Shown piece by piece: positions 27,084 through 29,727 of a DNA stretch of 29,727 bases; position 1 is the stretch's first letter, and the number at the start of each line of letters is the position of its first letter. A program made the translations under genes and the position numbers. The notes under the pieces are model-generated. The model made no database searches and was not told where the DNA came from. It saw only the letters and a list, made by a program, of their open reading frames with translations. Source of the DNA: a virus; IMG/VR virus record IMGVR_UViG_3300013286_000040, positions 1 to 29,727 of that record, one strand, 5' to 3'.

Positions 27084-27091
27084 TATTTAGT
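27084..27091 (-). promoter_or_regulatory. late-type promoter ACTAAATA
   Basis: ACTAAATA on the minus strand ends 5 nt before the ATG at 27078, downstream of the gp19 terminator. It shares TAAATA with T4 late promoters. No Shine-Dalgarno lies between. Confidence 0.5.
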
Positions 27092-27124
27092 TAAAAAATT
27101 AACTACGCAGATAATGAATAGTCA

Positions 27125-27150
27125 TAAAAAAACACCCGAAGGTGTTTTTT
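27125..27150. terminator. rho-independent terminator after gp19 (bidirectional shape)
   Basis: AACACC (27131-27136) and GGTGTT (27141-27146), minus-strand loop TTCG, flanked by A-run and T-run so that it could terminate in either direction. It starts 2 nt beyond the gp19 stop codon. Confidence 0.9.
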
Positions 27151-27151
27151 A

Positions 27152-27781
27152 TTAGGCCTTGCCTGCGCCAGTAGATAGTGTACCTATTGTACGACCAACA
27201 TTTGTGCCAACACCAGCTCCTTGCGGACCTTGTTGTGCGTTATCATATGAAATTGTCAATGCAATAGTTGCGGCTTCGTTTGCACTGTAGGCCACATTAC
27301 CGTAGTTCACAGATTTCAAATATGCACCATATAGTTCCCAAGTTTCAAGAACTGTAGGAGCAAATGCGCCATTGCCACCATCCAGCATTTCAAGTCTCGC
27401 AACAAACTTATAATCGATAGCACTAGCAGCGCTGGCCATCTCAAAAAAGTCAAATTGTTTCTGTAGCTGTGATCCGACTAGTTTTGTAACATTGCCACTA
27501 GCATCGTCGCGTAGATTCAATGTTACATCTGCCCAGTTGTGGCGACCTGCCATTTTGACTGTGGAATTATAGGTAGGCAGTGCGATCTCTTCAAAGTTAG
27601 CAGTAGGACGAGTAAAGTCCACAACCATCTTTGTTAGTTCAGTTTGCCCGTTACCAACTCCAAAGTTTTCTAAAGTAACGCGGAAACGATACTTCAACTT
27701 TGGCATCAGCATGCCCTGTGTGCTAGAGCTTTGACTTGATGCTAAAGGTACTGTAAATTTATTTAATGTTGAAATTGCCAT
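27152..27781 (-). CDS. 19: tail tube protein gp19
   Basis: A 209-residue protein matching T4-like gp19 (163 aa in T4, larger in this branch): PKLKYRFRVTLENFGVGN, VVDFTRPTANFEEIALPTYN, VKMAGRHNWADVTLNLRDD and ETWELYGAYLKSVNYGNVAY are the family landmarks. It forms the stacked hexameric rings of the inner tail tube. The ATG at 27781 has an AAGGAGAG ribosome site 10 nt upstream and follows the sheath gene by 11 nt. The C-terminus is Gly/Thr-rich. Confidence 0.96.
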   Translation of the reverse strand: MAISTLNKFTVPLASSQSSSTQGMLMPKLKYRFRVTLENFGVGNGQTELTKMVVDFTRPTANFEEIALPTYNSTVKMAGRHNWADVTLNLRDDASGNVTKLVGSQLQKQFDFFEMASAASAIDYKFVARLEMLDGGNGAFAPTVLETWELYGAYLKSVNYGNVAYSANEAATIALTISYDNAQQGPQGAGVGTNVGRTIGTLSTGAGKA

Positions 27782-27792
27782 TTCGTCTCTCC

Positions 27793-29727
27793 TTATTTGA
27801 TGCCTAGAGCTTTAATAGCTCCAGTATTTTCTAAACGCAATGGAATGTAGATATATTCAACTGCTTTGACTGGCTCAATAGCAATGTCAAGATATAATTC
27901 ATTACGGTCAATTCTGCTTGGTGTGTTGTTGCTAGTATCACAAACAACCACATAATCATACAGGGCTCTGTTGCCAACTAACTCTAGCATCAATGATTCG
28001 GCGGCAGCTTTGATCTGATCTCTAGTGATTTTGTCATTAGGTTCAAATATGTAAGGTTTAGCCAGTCTGTTTAGCTGTCTGCGTAGATAGCAAACTAAAC
28101 GAGCAACATTGATACGATCCAATGCACTTGTGCCTTTTGCACGAGTCTTCTGACCATAATTAACCAAACCAGTACCTGTCAAGAATGTGATAGGATTGAT
28201 TTCAGCTTTGTACAGTGTGTCGCGTTGTCCAGTGTTTAATGCCACTGATACAAACTGTCCGTCTGCATTGACATAACCAACTGCTGATGCGTTGGTAATA
28301 CCACCGCGGCGTACACCAGCTGGGGCGAACCATGGATAGCTAACTTGGTCGCTTAGAGCAATGGTTCTCAAAATCATATGACTTGGCGGAACAACAATGT
28401 TTCGGCCAAAGTTGTCGCTGGTAAAGCCCCATGGATAGAACATAGCCATGTATTCGTCATAGCTGACTGCGCCACGATCATTGTCTTGTAATGCCAATTT
28501 GCTGTTCATGCCCCATGATAACAAGCTGGTTGCATCTGCAGGCAAACGGCAAGGAGTATCACCAATAACAAATGCTGTTAAGCCTCTGTCATAGTTTAGT
28601 CCAATCATTGCGCTGATCAATTCTGGATAACCGGGGCAAGCAATCAAGTTAAACACGCGACTTTCTTCGTCACGGATCTCTTGGTTGCTGTTTACTGTGG
28701 CTTTTAAAGCAATTTCAACAACTTTACGCTGTGCTTGGCGGCCAAATGAACCAGAACCGTCTTCGTCTTGATTGGTACTGACTGTTACCCAACGATGCGG
28801 ATAATATGAGCCCATTGTTTCGTTATTATAACGAATGTTGCCTTTTGTTGTGTCGATGTAATTCTGCTTAAATTGTTTGACATTGAATCCGCTTCTGCGT
28901 AGATTCCACAGCAACATGCCTTTTGGATACAATGCTGGATCTGGACAGTCAAAGTCTACATAATTACTGACCAACAATTCCGATATTGAAGCTGAATAAC
29001 TGTCTACGCCGTTGTCACTATAACGAGCATCGGCAAAAATAATACCTTCTTCAGTATCGTGATCGGCCTTGTTGATCAATATCCACTTGACTAGGTCTCT
29101 GTTGTATTTGTAAACAGTTCCCCATTTTTCTTCGTTGCGAGTGTCAATCCATAAGTCGCCAGTCTGTAATGGCGTACCTGTGCTTTGTAGCAATGGTTGA
29201 GTGGCACTTACAATAGGACCTGCAGGATCTGTACCATTTGAATAAAATGGATTTGTAGCATCTTTGTAGCCAACCCATTTAGTTCCGTTATGAATCATGA
29301 TATCAACTTCATCATGTACAGAACTATACCAGTAGGTACCGTCAGCTGTTAATGAACTAGGCGGCTTGCTACCAGCAGTATAGCTTAATGGTTTCCATAG
29401 TGTAGCTGTGTACTGACTAGCATCATCACTGTCGTACAAGTTTGCCGTAGCATTGGCGCCTATGACAGCAAATCCCAAGCTGGTTAATGGACTGTTGTTG
29501 CCGTTGGTTAGAGTAAAATCACCACCTAATTTGTGACTGATTACAACTCTGTTCAAGTTATCAACAGATGCAGTGACATTGACAAATCCTGCAGAGTTGA
29601 TGCGGCCTGCTACTGTGTCTGCATCAAAACTGGTACCGTCAGCTGTAAAAGTAATAGATTTACTTGCACTGAATGCATCTTGTCCTAACAGACTTTCTGC
29701 CATCTGGAATGTGTAGCTGGTTGCAGC
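27793..29727 (-). CDS. 18: tail sheath protein gp18 (5' end beyond the window)
   Basis: The frame stays open to the right edge, so at least 644 residues are visible and the N-terminus is missing; sheath proteins of this branch normally start with a conserved handshake region not seen here. The visible part includes a glycine/serine/threonine-rich insertion domain, the central HRWVTVSTNQDEDGSGSFGR and PWFAPAGVRRGGITNAS blocks, and a C-terminal INVARLVCYLRRQLNRLAKP ... DIAIEPVKAVEYIYIPLRLE typical of the contractile sheath fold. It forms the outer sheath that contracts to drive the tube through the host envelope. gp19 follows after 11 nt. Confidence 0.95.
   Translation of the reverse strand, partial: AATSYTFQMAESLLGQDAFSASKSITFTADGTSFDADTVAGRINSAGFVNVTASVDNLNRVVISHKLGGDFTLTNGNNSPLTSLGFAVIGANATANLYDSDDASQYTATLWKPLSYTAGSKPPSSLTADGTYWYSSVHDEVDIMIHNGTKWVGYKDATNPFYSNGTDPAGPIVSATQPLLQSTGTPLQTGDLWIDTRNEEKWGTVYKYNRDLVKWILINKADHDTEEGIIFADARYSDNGVDSYSASISELLVSNYVDFDCPDPALYPKGMLLWNLRRSGFNVKQFKQNYIDTTKGNIRYNNETMGSYYPHRWVTVSTNQDEDGSGSFGRQAQRKVVEIALKATVNSNQEIRDEESRVFNLIACPGYPELISAMIGLNYDRGLTAFVIGDTPCRLPADATSLLSWGMNSKLALQDNDRGAVSYDEYMAMFYPWGFTSDNFGRNIVVPPSHMILRTIALSDQVSYPWFAPAGVRRGGITNASAVGYVNADGQFVSVALNTGQRDTLYKAEINPITFLTGTGLVNYGQKTRAKGTSALDRINVARLVCYLRRQLNRLAKPYIFEPNDKITRDQIKAAAESLMLELVGNRALYDYVVVCDTSNNTPSRIDRNELYLDIAIEPVKAVEYIYIPLRLENTGAIKALGIK

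Noticed and set aside
1-29727. Insertion sequences, transposases, integrase or attachment sites
   Set aside because: No transposase- or integrase-like protein and no terminal repeats with target duplications were seen; the window is consistent with a lytic T4-like phage.

Overview
The window is about 30 kb of a T4-like (Tevenvirinae/Kyanovirus-like) contractile-tailed phage. Protein sequences match the T4 core set: tail sheath gp18, tail tube gp19, head-completion nuclease gp4, small and large terminase gp16/gp17, ssDNA-binding gp32, UvsX, UvsY, UvsW, replicative helicase gp41 and primase gp61. The many extra conserved-type proteins, the phage carbamoyltransferase and the TAAATA-type late promoter elements point to the aquatic 'exo-T-even' branch (relatives of cyanophages and pelagiphages). 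Early promoters are near-perfect sigma70 type and ribosome sites are strong GGAG, so the host is a bacterium with conventional signals; I cannot name it.

Layout. (1) 1-2868, plus strand: an early region of small unknown genes, a tRNA-Arg(UCU) and an AAA+ ATPase. Almost every gene has its own TTGACA-N17-TATAAT promoter, usually with the -35 box inside the last codons of the previous gene, followed by a stereotyped AAGGAGCGAACC ribosome site. (2) 2869-3435: a noncoding region with a rho-independent terminator, repeated RNA hairpins and imperfect direct repeats. (3) 3436-3952: short, poorly supported genes on both strands. (4) 3953-9025, minus strand: GNAT-like protein, gp41 helicase, carbamoyltransferase-like protein, a 34-residue small protein, DnaG-type primase, and a virion structural protein. 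(5) 9050-9430: a lone plus-strand gene. (6) 9427-16548, minus strand: a tightly overlapping recombination/replication operon, uvsX to uvsW and on to a miniature protein that resembles the catalytic core of DNA polymerase III alpha. (7) 16598-29727, minus strand: gp32 with a structured leader, then packaging and structural genes up to the sheath gene, which runs off the right edge.

The replication genes (primase, helicase, gp32) and recombination genes (UvsX, UvsY, UvsW) should act together in recombination-dependent replication as in T4. The gp16/gp17 terminase packages the product into heads whose completion uses gp4, and gp18/gp19 form the contractile tail.

The observations most worth a second look are: a family of three hairpins in the noncoding early region, with a covarying outer stem in two of them, whose repeated loop is complementary to the early-gene ribosome sites; a 191-residue protein keeping all three DnaE catalytic aspartates; a shared C-terminal EL..(M/W)L.IAG motif on three virion-region proteins; and several minus-strand genes whose ATG lies exactly 5 nt after a -10-like element and without a Shine-Dalgarno, suggesting leaderless mRNAs. 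No database search was possible; family assignments come from motif and sequence recognition.
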